A stretch of DNA of 64,000 bases from the NCBI RefSeq assembly GCF_020857975.1, contig NZ_JACWUO010000010.1:1-64000 (forward strand), written 5' to 3'. The notes below the pieces were generated by a model. It saw only the letters and a list, made by a program, of their open reading frames with translations. It made no database searches and was not told where the DNA came from. A program made the translations under genes and the position numbers. Within the stretch, counting starts at the first letter, position 1, and every line of letters starts with the position of its first letter. Source of the DNA: Stenotrophomonas rhizophila (GTDB lineage: Bacteria > Pseudomonadota > Gammaproteobacteria > Xanthomonadales > Xanthomonadaceae). This document shows, piece by piece, positions 41,771 through 51,071 of this stretch.

Positions 41771-44700
41771 TCAGAAATCCGCGCGCAGGCCCAGGCTGAT
41801 CCGGCGGCCGGAGGCTTCGTACATGGTCGGGAACGACGGGTCCATGGTGTAGCCGCTGGTGATCTCGTTGGTCAGGTTGATGCCCTTCAGGCTGAGCTTG
41901 ATGTTGTCGGTGATCCGGTAGCCGATCGACATATCCAGCTGGCCATAGGCATCGCGCCAGATCGGGTACATGTCATAGCCGATCGTTTCGACGTAGTCGC
42001 CCTTGTGGTTGTACGACAACCGCGCATCGAAGCGGCTGTTCTCGTAATAGGCGGTGAGGTTCCAGGTCTTTTCGGCCAGGCCCGGCATCGGCGTGCGGAT
42101 GCCCAGCTTGGATTCGCCGGCCAGCGAACTGTCCAGCATGGTGTAGTTGCCGTTGATGCCGAAACCTTCCAGCAGCGGGTGGAACATGCCCAGCGGCAGC
42201 TGGGCCACCAGTTCCACGCCGTCCACCTGGTAGGCGCCCTTGGCGTTGACCGGCTGGTACACGTCGAAGTCGTAGATGCCGTTGAGGCTGCCATTGGCGT
42301 TGTACACCGCCACGTCCCTGACCACGCCGGTAAGCGAGTTGACCACCACCCCGTCGATGTTCTTGCGGAAGTAGGAGGCCGCCAGCAACGCACCGTTGTC
42401 CAGGTACTTCTCCAGGCCCACTTCCCACTGTTTGGCGTAGGTCGGCTTCAGGTCCGGATTGCCGTCGGTGAAGCGGAACGAGCTCCAGCTGGCGGTGCGC
42501 TTGTAGGCGATGTCGGTCAGCGCCGGGCGCATCAGCGTCTTGGACGCGGCCGCGCGCAGCAGCAGGCCGTCGGCCAGTTCGGCGGTGGCGTTCATGCTGG
42601 GCAGCACGTTCTTGTAGCTGCCGTCCCGGGACACCGGGGTATCGGTGTAGCCGGTACTGCCGTCGGGGCGCTGGATGGGGTGATAGCCGAACGAAGTCAC
42701 CGAGGTGTCCACGTAGCGGGCACCGGCGTTGATGGTCACCGGAACCGCGCCGATATCGAAGGCGAAATCGGTCATTGCATACAGGCTGGCCACCTGCTCA
42801 TCGACACGGTAGTACTGGCCCGGTTCGAACGGGGTATGGAAGCCGGGGTAGCGGAAGGTGGCGCGCGCATCGGCATTGGACATCTGCTGCCAGTTGCGGC
42901 CGTCGATGCTGTAGTCGCCACCGGGCACGATGTCGCCGATCCATTGCAGAGGGTTGTCGGCCAGGGTGCGCCTGTTCACCCAGGAACTGTCGCCGGCCCT
43001 GGGGCCGGTGATCTTCAGTTCGCCATACTGGCGCTGCTTGGATTTGTCGGTGTAGCGCGCGCCGAACTGCAGCTTGCGCAGCGCAGGCAGGAACGCCAGG
43101 TCCAGCAGCTTGGTGATGTTGACCTGGGCGGCGTACTTGTCGTCGACCACCTTCTCCAGCGTGGTTTCATAGGCCTCGAACAGGTACTTGTCCGGCGAGG
43201 CATACATGTCGAAGCTGCCGGACCTGGCGCTCCTGATGGTTTCCCCGCCCTGGTCGGTCCAGCGCGTGCGCGACGGCGCATAGGCGACATGTTTGAGGTT
43301 GGCGTAATCCGAGTGCTTCTCGGCACCGGAGTACCCTGCCATCGCGTCGATGTACCAGCTCTCCCCCTTCCAGTCCAGGGCCGCGCTGTACTGGCTGTAG
43401 TCGGTCTTGTTGCTCCGCTGCTTGCTGAGGATCTCGTGCTGGGTCGCGGTATAGGAGACATCGCGCAGCACCACCATGCCGTACTCGGACAGGGTGCTGG
43501 CGTCGTAGGCATGGATGGTGTCAAAGGTGCTGCGGCTGGAGGCGGAATAGGCGGCCGCGTCGTACTCGTCTTCGGTGGCGTCGTAACCGCCTCGCATCGC
43601 ATCGAAGCTGAGGCTGAAGGTGCTGCTGGGTTTGTACTGCAGCGAGGCGGTGGCGCCCCATTTGTCCTGCTCGTTGAGGTAGACGCGGTCGCCGACCTTG
43701 TCCTGGAACACGACCAGGTCGGTCTCGGCGGCGTTCCTGCGGTTGCTGAAGGTGACCCCGGCATCGCGCGCCAGCACCGCGGCGGCCTGGCTGCCGCGGC
43801 TGCCGGCATCGGCGAGGAAGCGCGTGGCCGGGCGGAAGTTGATGCCCGAGTTGGCGTCGGTGCGGTTGGTCCGCTTGGCCTGGGAATACGAAACCAGCGC
43901 GCCCCAGTCGCCCCAGGTGTCGCTGGCCAGGAAGGCGAAGTGCGGATCGACCTTTTCGGAAATGCTGTTGTGCGCCGCTTCGGCCGACAGCACCAGCTTG
44001 CGCTCGTTGTAGTCGAACGGGCGGGCAGTGCTGATCTTCACCGCGCCGGCGATGCCACCTTCTTCATCGGCGGCGGTCGGCGATTTCTGCACCGTCACCT
44101 GCTGGATGATCTCCGAGGCGAACATGTCGAACTCCACATCACGGCCGCCACTGCCCGAGGCGGTGGCCAGGTCGTTGATCGACACCAGCGTGTATTCCGA
44201 CGGCAGCCCGCGCACGTTTACCTTGGTGCCCAGGCCCTTGCTGCGTTCGATGGTCACCCCGGGCATGCGCTGCAGGGCTTCGGCCAGGTTCTGCTCGGGG
44301 AAGTCGGCCACATCGGTGGCCACGATGGAGTCGGAGAAGCCGATGTTGCTGCGCTTGAGGTCCACGGCCTGCTCCAGGCTGCGGCTGTAGCTGCCGGTAA
44401 CCTGGATGGTCTCCAAGTGCTGGACGCCGCCGGCGGCGGCATTGCCCTCCAGCACGGCGACGCTGTCGCTGCCGACGGCGGCCGGCAGCGCGCTCGCGGC
44501 CGGGGCCGGCGCACCGGCGTCGGCCTCGATGGTCACCGTGGTGGCATTGAGGTAGCGGAAGCGCAGGCCGGTGCCGGCCAGCAGCTGGGTCAGCACCGCC
44601 TCGGCCGACAGCCCGGCCGGGACCGCGGCCGTGCGCGGGTTGCCGGCCGCCTGTGCGCTGTAGACGAACTGCAGGCCGGTCTGGCGCGACAGCGCGTTGA

Positions 44701-44821
44701 GCGCGCTGTCCAGTGGCTGGGCGGCAATGGCCTGGCTGGCGACGCGGGCTGGTTCGGCCGCGGCGGTGGTAGCGGTGACCTGCAGGGCAAGGGCGATGGA
44801 AAGGAACAGGGTGCGACGCAT
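41771..44821 (-). CDS. TonB-dependent transducer-receptor with STN domain
   Basis: The 1016-residue outer-membrane protein has a signal peptide (RTLFLSIALALQVTATTAAA), then an N-terminal STN signalling domain (residues about 25-95: IAAQPLDSALNALSRQTGLQFVYSAQ), then the plug and a barrel ending ISLGLRADF. FDMFASEIIQQVTVQKSPTAADEEGGIAGAVKISTARPFDY is characteristic of the Xanthomonas-Caulobacter type, often used for carbohydrates. FecR and an ECF sigma gene lie directly upstream. The start at 44821 is chosen for the signal peptide. Confidence 0.92.
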   Translation of the reverse strand: MRRTLFLSIALALQVTATTAAAEPARVASQAIAAQPLDSALNALSRQTGLQFVYSAQAAGNPRTAAVPAGLSAEAVLTQLLAGTGLRFRYLNATTVTIEADAGAPAPAASALPAAVGSDSVAVLEGNAAAGGVQHLETIQVTGSYSRSLEQAVDLKRSNIGFSDSIVATDVADFPEQNLAEALQRMPGVTIERSKGLGTKVNVRGLPSEYTLVSINDLATASGSGGRDVEFDMFASEIIQQVTVQKSPTAADEEGGIAGAVKISTARPFDYNERKLVLSAEAAHNSISEKVDPHFAFLASDTWGDWGALVSYSQAKRTNRTDANSGINFRPATRFLADAGSRGSQAAAVLARDAGVTFSNRRNAAETDLVVFQDKVGDRVYLNEQDKWGATASLQYKPSSTFSLSFDAMRGGYDATEDEYDAAAYSASSRSTFDTIHAYDASTLSEYGMVVLRDVSYTATQHEILSKQRSNKTDYSQYSAALDWKGESWYIDAMAGYSGAEKHSDYANLKHVAYAPSRTRWTDQGGETIRSARSGSFDMYASPDKYLFEAYETTLEKVVDDKYAAQVNITKLLDLAFLPALRKLQFGARYTDKSKQRQYGELKITGPRAGDSSWVNRRTLADNPLQWIGDIVPGGDYSIDGRNWQQMSNADARATFRYPGFHTPFEPGQYYRVDEQVASLYAMTDFAFDIGAVPVTINAGARYVDTSVTSFGYHPIQRPDGSTGYTDTPVSRDGSYKNVLPSMNATAELADGLLLRAAASKTLMRPALTDIAYKRTASWSSFRFTDGNPDLKPTYAKQWEVGLEKYLDNGALLAASYFRKNIDGVVVNSLTGVVRDVAVYNANGSLNGIYDFDVYQPVNAKGAYQVDGVELVAQLPLGMFHPLLEGFGINGNYTMLDSSLAGESKLGIRTPMPGLAEKTWNLTAYYENSRFDARLSYNHKGDYVETIGYDMYPIWRDAYGQLDMSIGYRITDNIKLSLKGINLTNEITSGYTMDPSFPTMYEASGRRISLGLRADF

Positions 44822-45001
44822 CGTGGAATCCAGTCTGGGAATGGCGGTGGGCGCGCAACGGGTTCGGTCGCGCATGCCATGACTACGACGGCGCAGGGCG
44901 CGGATCGGGCACCGCTGTTTCGATGAATTTTTTCTGACAGTGCCCCGCAGAATCGGCATCGCAGCGACACACTGCTGCAACACATCGCTGCGTTGCCAAA
45001 C

Positions 45002-46054
45002 TCAGCGCGCGACCGCACCGGCCTCGCTGGCGGCGCGAAGGCGCACGGCGATGCCGCCGCGGGTGTGGGTGGTGGCCAGGCTCGGCTGCTGGTCCAGGAA
45101 CACGCGCAGCGAGTCCAGGTCATCGGCACGCAGGTTGCCGGTCAGGCGCAGCGCGCCAGCCTCGGCACTGACCTGCAGGCGTTTCCGGTTGATCCGGTTG
45201 AAGCGGTCGGCCACTTCGCGCAGCGGCTCGTCGTGGAACACGATCCGGCCCTGCCACCAGGCCAGCATGCTGGCCGGATCCTCCTGGCCGATGCGCACCT
45301 GCTGGTCGCGGTAGTCCACTTTCGCGCTTTGCCCGGCCACCAGGTCGGCCAGCATGCGGCCCTGGCCGGCCTCGCCGCGGACCTGCACGCGCCCTTCGCT
45401 GACCCCGATCCGCAACTGCTCGCGCTGCAGCGACACATCGAAGGTGGTGCCGATATCGGTGACCTGCAGGCCGGCGGCGTGCACCGTGAACCGGCGCCGG
45501 TCCGGTGCCACGGTGAAGCTGGCCTGGCCGCGCTCCAGTTCCATGCGCCGCCCGAACAGGCTGAAATGCGCCGACAACGCGCTTTCCGCATTGAGATGCA
45601 CCACGCTCTGGTCCGGCAGGGTGATCCGCCGTGGCGCGCCGTGTGCGGCGCTGTAGTGCAGCGTGGTCGGCCAGGCCAGCTGCGCGGCCAGGCCGATGCC
45701 GACCAGCAGCGCGGCGGCCGCGGCGATGCCGGGCAGGTGCCGCGGGCGCGGCGCTGCCGGTGGCGGCGGTGCACTGCGCCGCACCGGCAGCGGCACTACG
45801 TTGCCGGTCGGCGTCGGCGCTGCCGGTGCCGCCAGCAATGCATCCAGGTCGTTCGGCATCGCGCGCAGCGCATCGCCCAGCGCACCGGCCACCCGGCTGA
45901 TGGCCAGGTATTCGCGCAGGTGGTCCGGCGAGGCCAGCACCCACTGCATGAAGGCGCGCTGCTGCGCCGGGCTCAACGCGCCCTCGCGCTGCAGCGCATG
46001 CCAGTGCGCGGCAGTGCCGGTCAGTGCGGCCGGATGCGGAGCCGGCGTTTTCAC
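45002..46054 (-). CDS. FecR-family anti-sigma regulator
   Basis: The 350-residue inner-membrane protein has an N-terminal cytoplasmic domain (AAHWHALQREGALSPAQQRAFMQWVLASPDHLREYL, DUF4880-like) and one membrane helix (about residues 108-127, IAAAAALLVGIGLAAQLAW). The periplasmic FecR domain (RRITLPDQSVVHLNAESAL, then RRMELERGQASFTVAPDRRRFTVHAAG) comes next, and the C-terminus is STN-like (FNRINRKRLQVSAEAGALRLTGNLRADDLDSL). It holds the sigma factor until the receptor is loaded. The GTG start at 46054 overlaps the sigma stop (GTGA). Confidence 0.9.
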   Translation of the reverse strand: MKTPAPHPAALTGTAAHWHALQREGALSPAQQRAFMQWVLASPDHLREYLAISRVAGALGDALRAMPNDLDALLAAPAAPTPTGNVVPLPVRRSAPPPPAAPRPRHLPGIAAAAALLVGIGLAAQLAWPTTLHYSAAHGAPRRITLPDQSVVHLNAESALSAHFSLFGRRMELERGQASFTVAPDRRRFTVHAAGLQVTDIGTTFDVSLQREQLRIGVSEGRVQVRGEAGQGRMLADLVAGQSAKVDYRDQQVRIGQEDPASMLAWWQGRIVFHDEPLREVADRFNRINRKRLQVSAEAGALRLTGNLRADDLDSLRVFLDQQPSLATTHTRGGIAVRLRAASEAGAVAR

Positions 46055-46575
46055 CAGCGCTCCGCGCGATCGGCCAGGCCACGCCGGCACACCGACAGGC
46101 CGCGCACCACGTGCTTCTTGACCATGTGCGCCGACACCCCCATGCGCTCGGCGATCTGCTTGTAGCTCAGACCGTCGCGATACTGCATCACCAGCACCGC
46201 GCGGGTGTGTTCGGGCAGGCTGGCCAGCAACCGCTGCAGGTGCGCGCTGCGCTGTTCGCGTTCGGCCGCATCCTCCACGCTTTCTTCGGCCGGCAGGCCC
46301 TGGCTGAGCTGCTCCAGCGTCTCGATCGGCAACATCGACCAGCGCCGTCGCGCGGCCTGTTCGCGCGCCAGGTTCAGCGCCACGGTGAACAGATACGCCT
46401 CCGGGTTGGCGATCGCCTCGCCCGCGCCGTCATGCGCGCGCAGCAGGCGCAGATAGGTCTCCTGGACCAGGTCCTCGGCCTCCTGCCGCGCGCCGCGTCG
46501 GGTGAAGAAGCCGCGCAGCAGCGGCGCATGCTCGACGAACATGCGCGCAAGACGCCCCGTTACCTGCTCGGCCAC
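46051..46575 (-). CDS. ECF sigma factor, FecI type
   Basis: The 174-residue protein has region 2 (LLRGFFTRRGARQEAEDLVQETYLRLLRAH) and region 4 (LASLPEHTRAVLVMQYRDGLSYKQIAERMGVSAHMVKKHVVRGLSVCR). It should transcribe the receptor operon when released by FecR. The start is uncertain: the GTG at 46575 gives a family-like N-terminus, while ATGs further upstream (46650 and 46710) would add 25-45 residues that do not look like sigma sequence. Its stop overlaps the FecR start by four bases. Confidence 0.88.
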   Translation of the reverse strand: MAEQVTGRLARMFVEHAPLLRGFFTRRGARQEAEDLVQETYLRLLRAHDGAGEAIANPEAYLFTVALNLAREQAARRRWSMLPIETLEQLSQGLPAEESVEDAAEREQRSAHLQRLLASLPEHTRAVLVMQYRDGLSYKQIAERMGVSAHMVKKHVVRGLSVCRRGLADRAERW

Positions 46576-46711
46576 TGCATTGCCCCGCCCCCGGAAGTGC
46601 GCGCAAGGTATGTCGTGCAGATGACGCTGTGGTGACGGTCGCGGTGTCATTGCGGACGGGCACGTCCGAAGCGGCCTGTACTTGACAATGCCCGCCCACG
46701 GGAACACCATC

Positions 46712-46731
46712 AGTTAACGAATTAGTTAACT
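46712..46731 (+). promoter_or_regulatory. AGTTAAC dyad, likely operator of the ArsR-type gene
   Basis: AGTTAAC at 46712 and 46724 are 12 bases apart, and the whole AGTTAACGAATTAGTTAACT is an almost perfect dyad. It is seven bases before the ATG of the ArsR-type repressor, where binding would block transcription or translation. TTGACA at 46682-46687 could be the -35 box. Confidence 0.6.
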
Positions 46732-46737
46732 ACCCGC

Positions 46738-47052
46738 ATGGACCGTATCTTCGAAGCCCTCGCCTCCACCGCCCGCCGGCAGATCCTGGCCTACCTCAAC
46801 GGTGGCGAGCTCAGTGCCGGCGAACTGGGCGAACGCTTCGACTTCAGCAAGCCGGCGCTGTCCAGCCACCTGCGCATCCTCGAGGATGCCGGTCTGATCG
46901 AACGCGAGAAGCGCGGCCAGTTCGTGTATTTCCGCCAGGTACCGGACACGCTGACCAATACCCTGTTCGCCTGGGCGGCCGAAGTCTGCCCGGTGGGTGG
47001 GCCGCTGCAACGCGAAAGCCGTGCCCGCGCCCGGCGCAAGCCCAGCCCCTGA
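46738..47052 (+). CDS. ArsR/SdpR-type winged-helix transcriptional repressor
   Basis: The 104-residue protein has the ArsR fold: IFEALASTARRQILAYLNGGELSAGELGERF, recognition helix SKPALSSHLRILEDAGLI, wing EREKRGQFVYFRQ. The metal-binding ELCVCDL box is absent, so it is closer to the SdpR group than to metal sensors. The Arg/Lys-rich tail is unusual. The dyad just upstream suggests self-repression. The cupin-like/DUF2867 gene follows by 29 bases and is probably its partner. Confidence 0.85.
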   Translation: MDRIFEALASTARRQILAYLNGGELSAGELGERFDFSKPALSSHLRILEDAGLIEREKRGQFVYFRQVPDTLTNTLFAWAAEVCPVGGPLQRESRARARRKPSP

Positions 47053-47081
47053 GTCCCACTGCGCACGACAAGGACCGCGTC

Positions 47082-48488
47082 ATGCTCGACACCACCCGCG
47101 TCAGCCGCTCCTTCCCCAGCATCAGCCTGCCCTCCTTCGGCGGCGGCAGCCCGGTTGAAGTGACCCTGATCGCCCAGCTGGGGATAGGCGCCGGTGACCT
47201 GCTGCTGCGCGATGCCGGGCTCCGCCAGGCCGCGCATCCACGTTACATCGATGCGCTCGACGAACCGTCGGCCCGGCTGGGCGGGATGCACTTGGCCCAA
47301 GAGGATGCCTCGTCGCTGTATTCGTTCTCGGTGGGCCGGCAGGGGCATCCCTTCCACCGCCACGCCGGGGTCCGCATGTTCACCGCGATCGCTGGCAGCG
47401 GCGGCGCGCAGTTGCGTTTCTCCACCGCATCGGACGCGCAGCTGCAGCGCGATCCGGCCGCGTTCGTGCAGGCGCTACGCTGCGTCGACATCCCCCCGGA
47501 CAGCCTGTTCACCGTGCGCTTCGGCAGTGCCACCTGGCACCAGTTCGTGTCGCGCCATCCCCGGCATCCGGCCCTGTTCGCGCTGTCCTGCCATGCCGAT
47601 GAACGCGCTGGCACGTTGACCGACGCGCAGCGCGCGTGCGTGCTGGCCGATGCCGCCGACATACCCTGCCTGACCGAAACCCTGCCGCCGGCGCTGCAGC
47701 GGCTGCTGGCGCAGGCCGACCTCAGTCAACTGCCGGTGGTGAGCCTGTCGTTGCGCGCACCGACCTCGTCGGTGCTGGCCTTCCTGTGCGCGCGCAGCCG
47801 CGGCCTGGCCGGGCGGCTGCGTGCCGGGCTGGCGCGGCGTGACGTGCAGGGCCACGTGGGCCGCCGCGCCGCCGCGCATCCGGTGCGTGCGCTGGCCGAA
47901 GCCCCGGCCGATTCACTGCTGCGCCAAGCCCTTGCCAGCGGCTTCCACCACCAGGACTACACCACCCTTTCGGTGCCGGCGCACCGGGTCGGCTGCCGTT
48001 CGGCCCAGGCGTTGCTGGAGCGGGTACTGGAGGGTTTCATGCACAATCCGCCCGCCGGCGTGGCGCGGCTGATGGCAGTGCGCAACGTGCTGGTGGCGCC
48101 ATTGCGGCTGCGCACCTCGCCGTTGGGATGCCCGGCATCGTCGTTGCTGTCCAGCGACTGCAAGCAGCGGTTCGCGCAGCGCTTCCCGGTCCATGCCCAG
48201 GCCGTGGACAGCGCCGACCGCTGCGCCGAAGTGCTGCTGGGCGCCGATGACCGCCACCTGCGGTTCCGCTCCTGCGTGCGCGTGCAGCTGCACGATGATG
48301 GCTCGGCAGAAGTGGCGCTGGGCATGCGGGTGCACACCCTCAACCGCTTCGGCCGCTGCTACATGATGCTGGTCGACCCGCTGCACCGCCGCCATATCGC
48401 CCCGGCGATGCTGCGCATGGCAGTGGCGTACGCGCTGGCACCGGAGCTGGTACAGACGACCGCCGCGCACGATCCGCTCGCCGCCTGA
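47082..48488 (+). CDS. Two-part protein: cupin-like N-terminus and DUF2867-like C-terminus
   Basis: In this 468-residue protein, residues about 60-190 look cupin-like: GRQGHPFHRHAGVRMFTAIAGSGG supplies two His in a small barrel motif, and GSATWHQFVSRHP a third. Residues about 290-460 resemble DUF2867, with DDRHLRFRSCVRVQL and the conserved LNRFGRCYMMLVDPLHRRHIAPAMLRMA. No membrane helix or signal peptide. The fusion is uncommon to my knowledge; the function is unknown. It follows the ArsR-type gene and is probably under its control. Confidence 0.7.
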   Translation: MLDTTRVSRSFPSISLPSFGGGSPVEVTLIAQLGIGAGDLLLRDAGLRQAAHPRYIDALDEPSARLGGMHLAQEDASSLYSFSVGRQGHPFHRHAGVRMFTAIAGSGGAQLRFSTASDAQLQRDPAAFVQALRCVDIPPDSLFTVRFGSATWHQFVSRHPRHPALFALSCHADERAGTLTDAQRACVLADAADIPCLTETLPPALQRLLAQADLSQLPVVSLSLRAPTSSVLAFLCARSRGLAGRLRAGLARRDVQGHVGRRAAAHPVRALAEAPADSLLRQALASGFHHQDYTTLSVPAHRVGCRSAQALLERVLEGFMHNPPAGVARLMAVRNVLVAPLRLRTSPLGCPASSLLSSDCKQRFAQRFPVHAQAVDSADRCAEVLLGADDRHLRFRSCVRVQLHDDGSAEVALGMRVHTLNRFGRCYMMLVDPLHRRHIAPAMLRMAVAYALAPELVQTTAAHDPLAA

Positions 48489-48515
48489 ATCGCCAACGCC
48501 GGCCCCGACCCCGCG

Positions 48516-49682
48516 CTACGGAGCGCTGCGCAGGGTGATCAGGGTGATCTCCGACGGCACGCCGATGCGCGCGGCGAAGCCCGGCCACAGCCCGGCGCCG
48601 TTGCTGACATACAAGGTCATGCCGGCCACGTCGTAGCGGCCGGACACATAGCCGCCATTGGCACGCTTGACCAGCTGGTCCATGCCCAGGATATGGCCGC
48701 CATGGGTATGCCCGGACAACTGCAGCGCCACGCCCCTGGCCGCATTGGCGCGCGCCGCGCCGGGGCGGTGGTCGAGCAGGATCACCGGCGCGCCAGGGTC
48801 GGCACCGGCCAATGCCGCACCCAGGTCCGGCCGCGGCAAGCCATAGTTGGCCGCCGCCGGATCGGTGACTCCGGCAATGGTCAGCGCCGCGCCGCCGCGC
48901 CGCACCTGGGCGTGGCTGTTTTCCAGCACCTGCATGCCCAGCGCGCGGAAAGCCCGCATCCAGGCGGCGTACTGGGCGTAGTACTCGTGGTTGCCGGTGA
49001 TCGCGATCACCCCGTCACTGGCGCGCAGTTGGCGCAGCGGCGCGACATCCGGCGCACGCGCCGCCACGCTGCCGTCGATCAGGTCGCCGGTGATCACCAC
49101 CAGGTCCGGCGACAGCGCATTGCTGTTGGCCACCACCTTGGCCACCCAGGCGCCGGTCAGCAGGCGGCTGGCGTGGATGTCGGTCAGTTGCACGATGCGG
49201 TAACCATCGAAGGCGGCCGGCAGGCCCTTGATCGCGACCTCGATCCGCCGCGTCTGCGGCACCGCCATGCCCTGCCAGATGCCATAGGAAGACACCAGCA
49301 GCGCCACGCCCATCGCCGCCGGCCGCAGCCACCCGGCACGCAGCGCGGCGATCACGCGCGGGCAGCGCAGCAGCCGCGCGCCCAACAGCACCGCATCGAA
49401 CAGCAGCAGCAACAATGCCCCCAGCAGCAGTGCCGTGAAGCCGGTGGCCAGCAGCGCGATGGCCGCCTTGGGAATCTCCGGCGAGGCCATCGTGCCGGCG
49501 AAGCGCGCCACGATCCGGTGGTGCAGCGCCAGCGCCAGTACCAGCAGGCCCAACGGGCCACGCACCGACACCGGCACCCGCAAGGGCCAGACCACACGCC
49601 ACACCACGTACAGCGCAAGCAGCAAACCAACAACACTCAGCACAGGCAGATCCAGTTTCAATGGGGGAAAGCCGGCACGCAC
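48516..49682 (-). CDS. Membrane-anchored calcineurin-like metallophosphoesterase
   Basis: The 388-residue protein has three to four N-terminal helices (residues about 8-28, 32-55, 72-100 and 115-137), then a metallophosphoesterase domain: QLTDIHASRLL, VVITGDLIDG, ITGNHEYYAQY and LSGHTHGGHILG, all metal-ligand motifs intact. It is of the YkuE/YaeI type, proposed to act on lipids such as UDP-diacylglucosamine or others. Convergent with the DUF2867 gene. Confidence 0.9.
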   Translation of the reverse strand: MRAGFPPLKLDLPVLSVVGLLLALYVVWRVVWPLRVPVSVRGPLGLLVLALALHHRIVARFAGTMASPEIPKAAIALLATGFTALLLGALLLLLFDAVLLGARLLRCPRVIAALRAGWLRPAAMGVALLVSSYGIWQGMAVPQTRRIEVAIKGLPAAFDGYRIVQLTDIHASRLLTGAWVAKVVANSNALSPDLVVITGDLIDGSVAARAPDVAPLRQLRASDGVIAITGNHEYYAQYAAWMRAFRALGMQVLENSHAQVRRGGAALTIAGVTDPAAANYGLPRPDLGAALAGADPGAPVILLDHRPGAARANAARGVALQLSGHTHGGHILGMDQLVKRANGGYVSGRYDVAGMTLYVSNGAGLWPGFAARIGVPSEITLITLRSAP

Positions 49683-49836
49683 GCCTCGCAGCGAACGTAC
49701 AGCCGCTCATCTTTGCCGAATCCGCCAGCGCCTGCCACCGCAGTGCTGTCACATGGCAGCGCGATGACCGCACCGCCGCGGCTTTTCCACTGCATTGTTG
49801 CCTGCCGCCGCCACGCTGCCCCGGCAGCCGCGCGGC

Positions 49837-50280
49837 CTACATCCGTTCGCCAGGCAGCCGGCTGGCCTGGCGCACCCAGGCACTGAACTGCGCCTCGTCC
49901 AGCGGCGCGTCCGGGCCCACGTGCAGGTAACGGGTGTCGCCGCTGCGGGAGGGCTGCGGTGGTACCGGCCGTAACGCGGTACCGCGGAAGAAGGCCACCT
50001 TGATGTAGCCGGTATAGCAATGCAGGCTCAGGAACCAGCCCTCGTCACCTGCGCCATACAGCGGGCTGTTCCACTTCACCGCCTTGCGCAGGCCCGGTAC
50101 CGCAGCGGTGATCAGCGCGTCCAGGCGTTGCCCTACGGCGCGCTTCCATCCCGGCATCGCCGCGATATAGGCCTGCACCGGGGCATCGCCGTAGCCCTTG
50201 GGGATCTGCGGATTGCCACCGGACAGCAGCCGGGGTCCGGCAGCGTCGCTGGGCGGGGGTGCGGGGGATTTTGCCGGCAT
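49837..50280 (-). CDS. DUF1801 domain protein
   Basis: The 147-residue protein has the DUF1801 (YdhG/YjbR-like) pattern: YIAAMPGWKRAVGQRLDALITAAVPGLRKAVKWNSPLYGAGDEGWFLSLHCYTGYIKVAFFRG. The family fold resembles a small DNA- or ligand-binding domain; the function is unknown. Its last 24 or so codons are echoed by a frameshifted remnant at about 55778-55853. Confidence 0.85.
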   Translation of the reverse strand: MPAKSPAPPPSDAAGPRLLSGGNPQIPKGYGDAPVQAYIAAMPGWKRAVGQRLDALITAAVPGLRKAVKWNSPLYGAGDEGWFLSLHCYTGYIKVAFFRGTALRPVPPQPSRSGDTRYLHVGPDAPLDEAQFSAWVRQASRLPGERM

Positions 50281-50385
50281 CGGCGGCCATCCTGTCAGCG
50301 GTCCAGAACCGCCTTATAGACCCAGCCCGCCACGCCGACAACCCGCCCGGACCTGAACGGCTTGCCCCCGCCCGGGCACCGGCAC

Positions 50386-50438
50386 TTGCAGCCGGCATCG
50401 CCCACATCTATAAATGAGCAAGCACTCACTTACTCATT
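50386..50438 (+). promoter_or_regulatory. Promoter and palindromic operator of the TetR gene
   Basis: TTGCAG (50386-50391) and TATAAA (50409-50414) are 17 bases apart, a good sigma-70 promoter. The imperfect 26-base palindrome AATGAGCAAGCACTCACTTACTCATT (50413-50438) starts inside the -10 box and ends four bases before the ATG, so the regulator probably represses itself. Confidence 0.75.
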
Positions 50439-50442
50439 CTCC

Positions 50443-51012
50443 ATGGCCCGCCCGCTCAGCGATCACAAACGCGATGCCATCCTTGCAGCCGCCGCCAAGC
50501 TGGTGGCCGCGCAGGGCATCGGCGCGTCCACCGCGCAGATCGCACGCGCGGCCAAGGTGGCCGAAGGGACAGTGTTCACCTACTTTCCGAGCAAGGACGC
50601 CCTGCTCAACGCGGTCTTCGTGCAGCTGGAAACCCGGCTGGCCAATGCGCTGGCCACCGATTTCCCCACCGGGGCCAACGCCCACGACCTGCTGCAACAC
50701 GCCTGGAATGCGCTGATCGCCTGGGGCTCGAGCTACCCGGTGGACCGCATGGCGCTGCGCCAGCTCAAGGTGTCCGAGCGCATCAGCGAACACACCCGCA
50801 GCGAATGCGCCGGCCTGTTCGGCAGCATGCTGCACAGCCTGGAAACCGGCCTGGCCGACCACGTCGACGGCCAACGCCTGCCGTTCTACCTGGGCCGGGT
50901 GCTGATCAACCTGCTGGAAACCACCCTGGACGCCATGGCCGCCGAGCCCGAACACCGGCAGAGGCTGCAGCAGGCCGGTTTCGACCTGTTCTGGAAAGGC
51001 ATCCAGCGTTGA
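50443..51012 (+). CDS. TetR family transcriptional regulator
   Basis: The 189-residue protein has a TetR helix-turn-helix in residues about 8-50 (KRDAILAAAAKLVAAQGIGASTAQIARAAKVAEGTVFTYFPSKDALLNAVF). The C-terminal ligand domain is unclassified. The ATG at 50443 directly follows the palindromic operator. A metallo-beta-lactamase-fold gene starts 59 bases after its stop and may be co-regulated; ATGAATGAGTG in the gap resembles half of the operator. Confidence 0.9.
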   Translation: MARPLSDHKRDAILAAAAKLVAAQGIGASTAQIARAAKVAEGTVFTYFPSKDALLNAVFVQLETRLANALATDFPTGANAHDLLQHAWNALIAWGSSYPVDRMALRQLKVSERISEHTRSECAGLFGSMLHSLETGLADHVDGQRLPFYLGRVLINLLETTLDAMAAEPEHRQRLQQAGFDLFWKGIQR

Positions 51013-51071
51013 ACCGGCCTTTTTCACCCCATGAATGAGTGCCTACGCGCTCAATATTCCAGCAGAGACAC

